A DNA stretch of 64,000 nucleotides from the NCBI GenBank assembly GCA_016584305.1, contig JACEEZ010020404.1:1-64000 (forward strand). Direction: 5' to 3'. Shown piece by piece: positions 32,993 through 43,781 of the stretch. The DNA comes from Chionoecetes opilio (lineage: Eukaryota; Arthropoda; Malacostraca; Decapoda; Majidae). Position 1 is the first letter of the stretch, and every line of letters begins with the position of its first letter. The translations under genes and the position numbers were made by a program. The notes beneath the pieces were generated by a model. That model searched no databases. It was not told the DNA's origin and saw only the letters and a program-made list of their open reading frames with translations.

Positions 32993-33926
32993 CAAAGTTG
33001 GGCATTTCGACCCGCATTTTAGTCCGCAATATCCCGCAACATGCGGAATGGTAATTCGATTGCGGAATTGCGCAATTACGATATTCCTGGATAAAATTGC
33101 GGAAGTTGCGAATTGCGGAATTACACGCCAAATTTTGAAACCGGCAATCGCAATACTTGCTGAGATGGGTATTCGGTTGCGGAATTGCCGCAATTACGGT
33201 GCCTGGAAAAAAATGCAGAATGGCGGGTTGCGGAACCGCCAAAATTTTGAAACGCAATGTCGTGCAATAATTTGTGATCGTCAGCCAACCTTCAAAGTCA
33301 AGTAACATTTGCGTGAAGGACATAAGTTGCCCACCAATATTGTGAGACTGTGACACTGCCAACTGCCAACCTTTGCCAAGTGTACACAGTTCACCTCAGT
33401 CAGTGCGTACTGGCTTGGGATTGAGAGCGTGTAAGCATGAGCCGTGTGTGTGATTAGTTGCAACCTCGGCCCACATGCTGACCAAAAGAAGTGGGAGGAT
33501 GAGAGGAGGAATAGGAAGATTATAGAGTACCGTTAGATTAGTGATTACTAGCCAGGTAGACTGTGAAGTGTAGAAGTAAAGAAAAACACTAAAAGATACA
33601 AAGACTTAATTGTGAAGGACAGAGTACAAGTATAGACAGAAACAGATAAGATAAGAGTTTTGAAACCCACTAATACGAATCTAGAGACCTTTTTTGTTTT
33701 TTCTTGTAGTGTGTTAGAGTAGACAATGTTTAAGAGTCTAGAGACAGATTTTTTTAATTGTAGGTGTTTGTTTTAATTGTAGGTGTCAAAATTATTTGGC
33801 GGGATTGCGTGATTGCGAGCAAGCCTATCTGACAACAAATTGCGGAATTTGCGATGCGACTGGTGCAGGTCGCTTTCGGAATTGCTATTAGCGAAATTGG
33901 GAAAAATTGCGGTTCCCCACATCTTG
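32993..33926. mobile_element. hAT-like non-autonomous element, 934 bp
   Basis: Present only in this arm of the inverted repeat, so the insertion can be bounded by comparison with 17,340-17,395. The left end reads CAAAGTTGGGCATTTCG and the right end, reversed, CAAGATGTGGGGAACCGC, of the CARRGTTGGGCA hAT type. Flanks TAATTAG and TACTTAG differ at one base and may be a decayed target duplication. The interior is rich in GCGGAATTGCG/CGCAATT words near both ends. No transposase. Confidence 0.6.
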
Positions 33927-34132
33927 TACTTAGTGTCGTTGTACCGCTATTTTCATAACACATTAACTTTTTCACGTCATCTGGAAAAGCAAAGAAAAAA
34001 TATTATAATTTTATCTATCATTTATCGTACAACAACACAACAAAATATAAATATATGAATAAGGCCTGAATATAATGTGATGAATACAAACACAGTCACT
34101 AGTCAGCTTAGAAAATATAATAATAGTAATAT

Positions 34133-35150
34133 ATAGACAGGGAGAGACAGACAGACAGACAGAGAGACATACAGGCGACATGACGACAACAGACAGACCG
34201 ACGAGACAGACAGACAGAGATTACACGGAGAGGACAGACGACAGACAGAGAGACATACAGAGCGCGACAGACAGACAGGACCAACAGGGACAGACGACAT
34301 ACGACAGGAGAGACAGACAAACAGACAGAGAGACTACAGAGGAGACAGACAGACAGACAGAGACAGTACAGTACAGCAGACAGGGGCAGACAGACATACA
34401 GAACGGAGAGTACAACAGAGAGACATACGAGAGCGCAGACAGACAGACAATGAGACAGACAGCACGACAGACAGGAGAGCGACATACAGACGGAGAGACA
34501 ACAGACAGAAAGAGAGGAGACAGACAGACGACAGACAGAGAGACAGACAGACAGAGATAGCAGACAACTTCCACACACCACTAACGGAGTATGTAGAGAA
34601 GAGTGAGAGAGAAGAAGAGATGTTAGGAAGAGAGGAGTTAGATAGAGGTGAGAGGATAGAGGGTGGGGTGTGGATAGGAGAGAGAGAGAGGAGGAGGGGT
34701 AAGAGAAGAGAGAGAGAGGAGCAGAGTAGAGAGACGATGAGATTGGTAGAAAGGGGATTATTGAGAGAGATGAGTAGAGAGAGAGAGCGTAGGGAGATTC
34801 CATAGGGAGTGAAGTAACAGAATAGAAGAAAGAAAAACAGACAATGACGAATGAGTAGGCAAAAAAAAAGGAGAGGAACCATCCCACCCGAGAAGACCGA
34901 CAAGAACAGGAGCGGAGAGAGACTCAGAAAAAAAAAAAATACAGCCCGTTACAATACACAGAGATATAGAAGACATCAAGAAGACAAAGAACAGAGAGAG
35001 AGAGACAGACAAAGTGTAGAGACATGAAGACAGACAGAGAGAGAGACAGACAGAACCTAGATATATACAGACATACAAACAACAGAGATAGAGCTCAGAC
35101 AGACAGACCAGAGAGAGAGATTACAGAAGACAGAAACAAACTATACATAC
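34133..35150. repeat. Degenerate (GACA)n/(GA)n array
   Basis: Irregular GACAGACA, GAGAGACA and GATAGAG tracts. Translations of both strands are Arg/Asp/Thr-Gln or Ser/Leu/Cys/Val repeats without gene character. Counterpart of 16,498-17,178. Confidence 0.9.
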
Positions 35151-35669
35151 GAGAAAGAATCGCAACTCCGTGCTCGTGCTCGCGCCTTCCCACGCCACCA
35201 AGAGGCCGACCATAACAAATGGAAGTCGACAATAGTTCAATTCGGACGATGACGACGTAGTTATCATCAAGACATCCTAACAATACCTACGGTGAGTACT
35301 TATCATCACTCCCACACCTTATAGCGCGTAGTTAACCTTGTGTCCCTTTAATTAAGGATCTATTAAGGTTTATGGTAATAGACTTTTTTGTAGCTCCTTA
35401 TTTCGTATTTTGGTCGGTTTCTATGGGAGATTATCGTTTTTTTTTGTGGGATTTTTGGTGTTGGAGGTGGAAGGAAAGAGTCCGAATGTGACTAGTTGTG
35501 ACGTTATTTTTTTTTCAGTTTAGTTTTTTTTTATTATTTTACACTAACCAGAAGGGGTAATTCAGTTCGTACACAAGTGGTTTCGGTCAATTTTTACGGT
35601 AGCGTTTGTCCACGATTCTCCCCCTTCTCCCAAAACAAACACACACACCACACCACATACAGACACAGG

Positions 35670-35855
35670 GACTCCGTAGTGTAGTGGTTAGCACGACTCG
35701 GCTCACAACGGAGAAGTCCCGGGTTCGATCCCCGGGCGAGAGCGAAGACAGACGGCGGTCTTCTTAAAACCCGAGCCCCTGTCCACCAGTCAGTGAATGG
35801 TACTGGGTGTTTAGCCGGGGTTTGTGCCCCGCCTCCCGGGGTGGTAGCTTCCCCC
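35670..35855 (+). mobile_element. tRNA-Val-derived SINE, 3'-truncated
   Basis: Starts GACTCCGTAGTGTAGTGGTT, keeps B box GGTTCGATCC, then CTTAAAACCCGAGCCCCTGTCC and CCGGGGTTTGTG. Identity fades after TCCCGGGGTGGTAGCTT; no AAAC tail is seen. Confidence 0.85.
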
Positions 35856-36087
35856 CGGTGCCATACAAACCCGGTCGGACTCGGATATCTGAGCAGGAAC
35901 ACCGCGAATATAGGGCCAAGGGGTTTTAATAAAGTGTCCTAAACAAGAGGATATATAATGACATTAGGCGTATTTTGTATCATAGTTTTTCAATGATCGA
36001 TAATTTAAAGATGATAACTTGTAACACGGGATTTTATTATTGAACAGCGTGTCATTTTGTCTCTTACGGGTTAAAAATAAGGTGTGT

Positions 36088-36446
36088 ACGAGAGTTTTTT
36101 CGTCGCCGGTCGTTTTCTCCCAGAGACAACCAACTATTTTTCTTGGCCTACATACATGGTGCTTGTTCTAATTGGAGGATTGTTTTATTTTTGTTTAGCA
36201 TAAAAAAAAAAAAATATATCTATACTTTTTGTGGTTAAGGTTAGTTTAGGTTTCATTAAAACCTTTAAGGTTCGGTTAAGGTTTTTCATTAAAACAGTTA
36301 AGGTTAGGTTAGGTTTCATTTGTTTGTTTTTTTGTTTTGTTTGCGCCAAAATAAAACAAACACCATTTAGAAGCTCTAGCACCTATTTTAGGCCTAAGAA
36401 AAATAGTTGGTGTCCTACTGAAAACGACCGCGAAACTCTCGTCCTT
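36088..36446. mobile_element. Foldback element with TTAGG-type centre
   Basis: Arms: ACGAGAGTTTTTTCGTCG...CCAACTATTTTTCTTGGCC against the reverse complement of 36,320-36,446. The centre (36,232-36,325) contains AAGGTTAGGTTAGGTTTCAT repeats. Same family as 47,421-47,817. Confidence 0.75.
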
Positions 36447-37199
36447 AGAACTGAAAGAGAACAAAATGAACACATCGCTGTTCATTATAAAATGCCCATG
36501 TTACAAAGTTCTCTCTTTAATTCGATATTTGATAAACTATGTATACTCACTCGCCTAATGTCATGTATATTCCCTTTTTAGACACTATTAAAACCCCTTT
36601 GGCTCTCTATTCGTCGTGTTTCCTGCTCAGATCCGGTCCGATCTGGTGTTTACTGCTCAATCCGGTCCGATCTGGTGTTTACTGCTCAGCGGTATTCCGG
36701 TCCGATCCGGTGTTTGTATGGACCCGCTACCCCCAACACTAAGGCACTAAGGATTAATGATAAAATGTGATATGGAACGGGGCCACACGAGCGTTGCTCA
36801 GGCCTAAAATACAACTACTATCCTTTCAGAACCCCTGAGGCATCGTTTTTTGCAATATCTTCTAAACAAACGTCGGACAAAGGACAGTTTGGCACAGCTT
36901 GTCTGAGGGACCGTCCCCTAATTATGCAGTAAGTGCATTGCCAAGGTGTTGGTTTTAATGAAGGAGTTTACCTCATGGATTTTGACGGCAACTTGGATAA
37001 TAGCCGCGATGACATTCGGAACAGGGGAAGGTTTGAGGTGACGGTTCTTGTGACGTGTATCAGCCCCGCCCTCATCTCCGCCTCCCGGCTTCCCCTCCCT
37101 CCCTCCTTGCCCTTCATCCATCACCGTACCTCCATACCTACCCCCACCACTTTTGAGGGGGAAGGTGGTACCCCACCTTCCCCCTCGACTCCCCTCCCG

Positions 37200-37910
37200 T
37201 CTCCGCTATTACCTCTCTCTCTCTCTCTCCTCTCTCTCTCTTCATCTCTCTCTCGCTCCTCTCCTCTCTCTCTCTCGTTCATGCTGCCGGTCTCTCGTCC
37301 TCTCTCTCTCCTCGCTCTTTGAGCCCAAACTCTCTCACTTCAGTCTCTCCGTTCCTGTATGAACCGTTCTCACTTTTTGATGTGTTGTCATTCTCCGTTT
37401 CCTCTTTCAGCCGCTCCGGCTCTCCTCTCTTCTCTTCCCTCTCCTCTTCTGCTGCCTCCCCCTGTTCCTTCTTTCCTCGGGTCCGCTCTCAAATCATCCC
37501 GCTTCTTTCCCTCACAATTTCCCTTCTCTTTACTTCCTCTTCTCTCTTTCTTATCTCGTCCTCCCCCCCCTTAGTCCGGTATTCCCCCCTCTCTGGTTTC
37601 CGACGTCTTACTCTAATTCTCCTCCTCTCCTCCCATCCTCCTCCTTCCCCGAGCATCTCTTCGCGCCCTCCATCGCTCTTCTACTCCTCTCCTCCTCGTC
37701 TCTCAATCGGCTCTTATACTCTTCCCTCATCCTCTTTTACTCTTTTTATCTCTTTCGTCTCTTCCTCTCTCTCTTCTCTCATCTCCCATCTCTCGATTCT
37801 CTCTTTCGTCCACCCCCCTCTCTCTTATCTCAATCCGTACTCCCCGTGCTTCGCTATTACCTCCAGTCATCTCTCTCTCCGATCTCCTCCATCTCTCCTC
37901 TCTTCTCTCT

Positions 37911-37946
<36 letters not shown>

Positions 37947-37949
37947 CTC

Positions 37950-38029
<80 letters not shown>

Positions 38030-38161
38030 CTTCTCCCTCTCCTCTCTCTCTCTCTCTCTCCCTCTCATCCCGTCTCTCTCTCTCTCTCTCTCTCTCGACC
38101 TTGGGACCCTCATCTTAGTCCTCTCCTCTCTCCTTCATCTCTCTCTCTCTCTCCCCTCTCT

Positions 38162-38202
<41 letters not shown>

Positions 38203-38280
38203 CTTCTCCTCTCTCGTTCTCGTCGCGTCTCTCTATCTCTCTCTCTCTCTCCTCTCTCTCTCCTCTCTCCTGACGTCGAG
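37200..38280. repeat. Expanded CT-rich microsatellite, about 1.1 kb
   Basis: A pyrimidine tract of CT, CCT, TCTC and CTTC units. The homologous tract in copy B (49,133-49,236) is only about 100 bp, so the array expanded or contracted tenfold between copies. Long Ser/Leu/Pro frames across it are artefacts. Confidence 0.9.
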
Positions 38281-38517
38281 GGAGGGCCCCCGTCGTTTCC
38301 TCAGCTCCTTTATAGGCACGCCCTCCCAGTGCTCCCCACCGCCGTAGCCACCAGGGCGACTGGGACCCTTCGAGTCTCCTGGGCCGTCCACTTGCATTGT
38401 ACTGAGATAATACGCCATGCACATATTACTTGCCCATAATGGCAATAACCCGAAAGTATATGCTATGTATGGTAGGGTGCTTATGCACACGACAGTGATA
38501 CCTGTTCAGCGTAATTG

Positions 38518-38795
38518 GCTGTTGCTTAGTGCTGTCCTGAAGTTTTGTTTGGGTAATTATACAACCATTGCATTTGTATATGACCCGCTTTCCCAGAAGG
38601 GCACCGTTGTGCGTAAGGATGGGCTGAGGGTAGCTGTGGGCTTGATCATTTATAAGACATCGGTTTTGGAGTCTGAAAAGAATAAGGGTGGAAATGGAGC
38701 GGGGATTCCAAGAGCAATAAGATGAGAGGGCAAACACTTTCAATGGTTTTTTTTTTGTAATAATTAACCAACAACTCATACAGCACTAGCCACAG
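38518..38795. repeat. Short inverted-repeat element, copy A
   Basis: Counterpart of 49,371-49,648 with more indels (GGGTAATTATACAACCATTG against CAATGG...TAATAATTAACCAACAA). Confidence 0.6.
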
Positions 38796-38948
38796 TATTA
38801 ACAACGAGTACATCAGAAACTGCATAAGGGGAGTGGTCCGATTGAAGATCTATGTGCGTGTATGTGCGTGTCCTTCCGGTTGAACTCCTTCCGAATGGGC
38901 TGACCAACACAGACTTCAAATAATTGCATCAATTACTTTCTATGCCTC

Positions 38949-39320
38949 GTGATGGCCGAGAAGTGTGCGAAAAAAACAAACAAAAAAACGCCCCCCAAGG
39001 GAATGAAACGGGCATTCTTTGTGGTCCAAGGTAGCAGCATCCCTTCGAGCGATGGCAAGACTGCAGCACGGAATGTGTGGATGCCTTCGCTGCCTCATGG
39101 GTGCCATAAGGTGGCCAAGGCTCGACTTCTATGCAGCGTGAACACCTTACTTGTGGGTGCCATCAGGGTGTCACCTGGTCGACCCAATATCAGCTTGACG
39201 CTCAGCTCATCCAGGTAGGTCAGCTTTGCTTCCCGACTAAAATGGCCTCTTGTATGGAGTGTGGTCGGCGTCGGCAATAATAATTCATCAAAGTATTGTG
39301 CTGGTCCTTCTTAATGTACG
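38949..39320 (+). pseudogene. Frame-disrupted paralog of the 49,812 frame
   Basis: Shares GCAGCACGGAATGTGTGGATGCC, CTGCCTCATGGGTGCCAT and AAATGGCCTCTTGTATGGAG (in shorter matching pieces) with 49,900-50,120. Single-base deletions (for example in the GCCATAAGG and GTGAACACCTTA blocks) break the frame that is open in the other copy. Confidence 0.5.
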
Positions 39321-40221
39321 GCCATTCCCGGGAATATGCGCTGTCCACTTAAGCTTCTGTTTCTGCAGAGAAAGGCTGCACTCTACCTAGTGTTATAGTA
39401 GTTATTTTTTAAAGTGAAAATGTGATGTCCGGGCAAATGCCCTTATGGACAGGTGCTGGAGGGAAGCGGTCACTTGTCTTGTATCCAGAGCTGGGCACTA
39501 ATACATTGAATTTATTTAAAGTTCTAAATACTAAATACCGGGAGAAATGTATTTACTACTAATACCTTTTACGAATGTATTTAAATACAAATACTAATAC
39601 ACCATGTATTTAATACATTTTGTAAATACATTTTAAAAACACGCAAATTTTACATGTCGGAAAAATGAATTTCCTTAGGATGCCTTGAATTTTGGTTCCT
39701 TAGAAATTTCCTTCTCTGCCTAAATTTCCTTGAATCAGACATTTCCCTTGCAGTGGAAACACTGGTTCACTGTAAAGTCTGGTTCACCGCAAAAGTTGGC
39801 ACTATCGTATGCCGGGAAGTCGGCTCTAGCGGCAGTGCGAGATTACGTTCACACACATAATTCGTTCCGGGAAACAAATTGCTGGTTTGTTGTTGATGGA
39901 CACAGCCGATGCCAGCAGTGGTAGGCAGTCAAAGTAGTGACTTCGGTCGAGGGAAAAAAAAAAAGGGGGGGTTTTTTTGGTTTTGGAGCGTGTAGCACTT
40001 AATTAACAGGTGGGCGAGGAAGCGTGGACACTGCAGCAGCAAGTGTTCAATGGTTTTCCCTCGCCCCCCCCCCCCCCCCCCCGCCCCGGAACGTTCTTGT
40101 GCCAGGGCAGTGAGGGTCTCAGAGCAGCAGGGATCAGGTGGTCACGTCACTCTAGGACAGGGCTGTGGCTGGCTTGTGTGTTTTGACGTGTGAAAGATCA
40201 TTTTGCGCACTTTGTATGAGT

Positions 40222-40479
40222 TGTTTTATTTTGTTTGGTATTGGTTTTTAAAGGATAATGCACCCAGAGCCTTGGAACTACTGCTGCAGCATTTATGTTG
40301 GGCCGAAGCGCCCACCCCAGGAGGGGAGTCACAACCCCCGGCGAAACCCGAACCCATTCCGCTGGGTGGACGGGGCTCGGTTTTAAGAAAGACCGTGCCA
40401 TCCTATCTTTCGCTCCGCCCGGATCGAACCCGGGACTTCTCGTTGTGGTCCGAGCTGCTAACCACTACACTACGGAGTA
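40222..40479 (-). mobile_element. tRNA-Val-derived SINE, copy A
   Basis: Minus strand: head ACTCCGTAGTGTAGTGGTTAG with a damaged anticodon arm, B box GGTTCGATCC, body, and AAAC-type tail seen as GTTTTATTTTGTTTGG at the left. Orthologous to 51,064-51,331. Confidence 0.85.
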
Positions 40480-42416
40480 CCTGATGTTTACTGATCTATT
40501 GATAGTTTATTTTTTCATTCCTATCTCTACTAAATCAATCCCACGTCTAGACCCAAAACCCTAAAAAACCCATAATCTAATTTAACTAACACCGTTTCTG
40601 CTGTAGCCAAACGGAAAATTTTCGTATTTGGGAGCTTTCTATAACTCACGCTCAAGCCTGTTTCTCGCTCTCTCACAACCTTTGTTTGCCCTTTGAGCCT
40701 GAATGATCTTCATTTTACCTACTTCCCTGTGCTTTTCGGGACATATCAGAATTAACCCTTCAATACAACACTGAAACAGTTCGTAATAAAAAATGTAGTT
40801 TATCATTTTTATTTTCCTGCAACTTGTGAAATTTGGCAAAGAATTGATATTTGAAACTCATCTTTAATTGGGTATGTTCATGAAACCCGCTAAGTTCCAA
40901 GCATATGGCATCAGGAAATATCTACTTGTATGTAAGCATTTCACTTGAGTACGTTTTTTGGGTGTATATTCCTCTCTTACCGACGAACATTTACCAAGAA
41001 GTATTTAAGTGCTTGGCACCTCAACGACACGTCCCTGGACGCAAGACAGTCGAAATTTTTGTTTACTAATAGCTCCGCCTCTACCTCATCCTTTCTCTGA
41101 TCATCAATCAACCTTCACTCTGAATACCCTATGTCCTCTGGTTTTATCCTATGTCAAATTTTATCTGTTATGAGAAGAAGACTAAATTTCATAAGTGCGA
41201 AACAGGAGTCTTACATTAAAGACAATGAGTCGTAAGTGAGATTTACGTTTAGAGAAACATTGGGTTGTTTTCATGTAGAGCACAGGCAATAAGAGGAACA
41301 AAATCATAATTCGGACTCAGGATATGGGGGGTAACTGAGAAAGTGGTTCTCGGAGGCGCTATAGATTAACTTGAAGCTCAGAGCACGATAAGGAGACAAA
41401 GTCGCCTGTATGTGGGGTCGATCCTCGAATATTCCAGTAGAGACAGACAGTGTGAAGAGATCAGCGGGTGTTATGTTTTAGGATGACAGCCCTCTGGGGT
41501 TGAGGGGTTAGGAGTATCAGGGATGTGATGCCGTGAGGTATAAAGAGGAGCGGCGGTGCTGACTGTGTCCCTCGCCGTGTATTGCAACAGGAAGTGAGTG
41601 ATAACAGATCCTGCTCGCGATGGTTTTCTGTGGACGAGCTGAACACCACACTGTGGTTTTGGTTAGATTTTCCGCGTAAGAGAGAAACATATCACCCAAA
41701 CAGTACTCAGTGAATGCTTACTCTATCGTAAATATTTCCTTGAAGCTTCATTGTGCTTGAACTTGCGTGTTTTCATGAAAAGACTATTTTTAAGATTGAG
41801 TGTTCAAGTATTCAATTGTTTTTGCCATATTTTCATCAAGTGCTGAAAATAAATGATAAACTCATTTTTTATTAAGCAGCTGTTTTTCAGTTGTTTGTAT
41901 GATGGTAAGTTCTGATATGTCCGAAAAGTACAGGAATTTATGGTAATGATGAGATCATTCAGCTCAAAGGGCAAAGATGTGATGCGCGAGAGACATCTTG
42001 CGGCTTAGCTTTGAAAACTCCCCATTATATGTATTGCCTTGGCATGGGATAATGGAATGGGGGGGAAAAAAACCTTTCAATTAAGGATAAAAGATCTGCA
42101 CGATAATGTAAGTTAAATTTGTTATTTTTTTAGTGCCCAATACCGAAATATACCATATTGGGGTGATTGGGGACGAGGGTGGTGCTGGCTTCTTCTTTGT
42201 GTTGAATTTGGCGGCGCAATATCTCGGCCCACTCGAAGATAAAGACGATCGACGCGGTGTGTGTATTTTTTTGAAAAACTAGGCCGAGATGAAACCAGCC
42301 CCATTCCCAGACCTCTTCTCAGCGTTTGTTTGCCGACAATAGCCCAGTGGACCGCCTTACATCGGGGTTTGCCGATAATTGGGCGGGTTTATTGCCAAAT
42401 GAACTGATAAAAATTA

Positions 42417-43010
42417 CACACCCAACCTTGATTTCCCGGACCTCCATTTCCCGGATTCGGATTTGCCGGACAAAATCCGAGGTCTGGGGATATGTACAAG
42501 TTTCGGACTTTTTTTTTTTTTCTTTCTTTTCTTTTTTCCCCTTTTTTTCTAACCGTTGAAATGCCTGGTCCCTGTTCGTAATGACAAAGTTGTTGGCGGT
42601 CCCACGTCTCTAGTCACCCCTGGTCATTGTCCTCGCCTCCCGCAAGGGTGGCAGCATGCTCGCGGTCGTATTATTTTACTTTGGGCACCGCCTTCACGGT
42701 TTCCACCTGCACCGCCTCCGTCGAGTCCACTGAACTCCCCATGCCCCTGGTGCAGGAAACGTCTTCGACACTCTTGACACTTTCTGGCTGCTCCCGCCAT
42801 GTGGCAGCATGCTCAGCGGACGTAAGAGTCCGCGGCGGGGTAGTTGATATTGGCGTTGCCGAACAGTAAAATACTAATAGGATTAACGTGGGTGGGTAAT
42901 GGCGATCGCTATTTTTTGTTTTTTTTTTTTTTTTTTACATGCCGATTCCCGGACTTTTGCGGTTCCCGACCGTGCTCCCCCCTATTATCCGGGAAAACGA
43001 GGTTTGTGTG
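42417..43010. mobile_element. pogo/Tigger-like MITE, copy A
   Basis: Ends CACACCCAACCTTGATTTCC and (inverted) CACACAAACCTCGTTTTCCC with TA on both sides (42,415-42,416; 43,011-43,012). Contains one fewer ~150-bp tandem unit than copy B. Confidence 0.65.
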
Positions 43011-43424
43011 TATTTAAATTTTATATTATGTATTTAGATACAAATGGATTCTTCTCGGTTGGTGTTTCATTTTATAATAATAACTGCGCGGTCACTACCG
43101 CCATTACCACATGGTTTTTTATATTATTTTTTTTTGTATACTGTACATATTAATGCACCCCCGCGTAACCTTTAAAAACTTAGGTATTATTCTAGTGTTT
43201 CCCCTACTCCCCCCTCCCCCCCAAAACAAGCTTGGGGACCTGGGGGAAATGCGGATTTTATGGCTGGGGTACAAAAATGCGTGAAAACCACATACTTTTT
43301 GATTTTATGAAATAAAAATTCTCTAGATTTGGGGGAAAATTCATTGGATTTTTCTGACCCCCGAGAAGGGGAAAACCTGACGATCCTCACAGAATGATGA
43401 AAGTGTGAGAAACCCCCCAACCCC

Positions 43425-43750
43425 CGCTAGGAGGTTAGTTAGGTTAGATTTGGGTTAGGTTAGGTTAGGTTAGTTTTGGGTTAGGTTAGGTTTGGTTAGG
43501 TTAGGTTGGTTATCGTGGGTCAAGCCCCCCGCTAGGTTGGGTTAAATTTTGGTTAGGCAAATTTTCCTAATAAAAGAAATTTTACCCTAGATTAGGGAAT
43601 TTTAACCCCCTAAACAACTCTAAATTACTTTTTTTTTTTCCGACGCATAATTTTGTTCCCCCCCCAAAAAACCCCGCATTCCCACAGGGCCCAAAACTTG
43701 TTTGGGGGAAGTGGGAGATAGGGGCAAACACTAGAAATTTTACCAAACTT
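43425..43750 (+). repeat. Flanking direct repeat, left copy (partner 46,385-46,715)
   Basis: A GGTTAGGTTAG-rich stretch leads into GGGTCAAGCCCCCC, GCTAGGTT, TTTTGGTTAGGCAAATTT, CCGACGCAT, CACCGCATTCCCACAGG-like and GGGGCAAACACT-like blocks that recur in order at 46,385-46,715. The two copies bracket the 43,782-46,324 element. Confidence 0.7.
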
Positions 43751-43781
43751 TATACATATTGTAGAAATGATATACCGTATT

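Larger units (their letters stand above)
31318..35229 (-). repeat. Right arm of the large inverted repeat (partner 16,411-19,105)
   Basis: Order of landmarks is reversed relative to the left arm: (GT)n, LINE 3' end, TTAA MITE (32,011-32,212), GTGTATGTGCGTGCGTGTGT block, TTTCACTC minisatellite, hAT-like insertion (32,993-33,926, only here), then the (GACA)n-type array and a GTGCTCGTGCTCGCGC block. The array is 300 bp longer and much less regular than in the left arm. Confidence 0.85.
36620..43047 (+). repeat. Segmental duplication, copy A (partner 48,545-54,085)
   Basis: Direct copy of 48,545-54,085 with the same order: 30-bp minisatellite, GCGTTGCTCAGGCC block, CT microsatellite, 73-bp inverted repeat, small frame, hAT MITE with nested elements. 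Copy A has many single-base indels relative to copy B and a CT tract about ten times longer. The right hAT terminus is lost; similarity ends in TATTTAGATACAAATG near 43,047. Confidence 0.9.
39486..43047 (+). mobile_element. hAT MITE with nested elements, copy A, right end lost
   Basis: Left terminus CAGAGCTGGGCACTAATACA at 39,486. Nested inside: Harbinger-like element (39,776 to about 42,357), tRNA-Val SINE (40,222-40,479, minus) and pogo-like MITE (42,417-43,010). All are in the same positions as in copy B, so these insertions predate the duplication. Confidence 0.75.

Noticed and set aside
34108..35078. Membrane-protein-like Ser/Leu/Val frames on the minus strand
   Set aside because: These are translations of the degenerate (GACA)n array; apparent hydrophobicity comes from the repeat.
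35219..35291. Possible first exon: ATGGAAGTCGAC... ending before GGTGAGTACT
   Set aside because: The frame has an in-frame stop after 13 codons, and the copies at 6.4 and 16.4 kb do not keep a common frame. Only the splice-like GTGAGT is suggestive.
37319..38347. 342-codon Ser/Leu/Pro frame
   Set aside because: Lies in the CT microsatellite; the tract is only 100 bp in the paralogous copy, so no conserved coding sequence exists.
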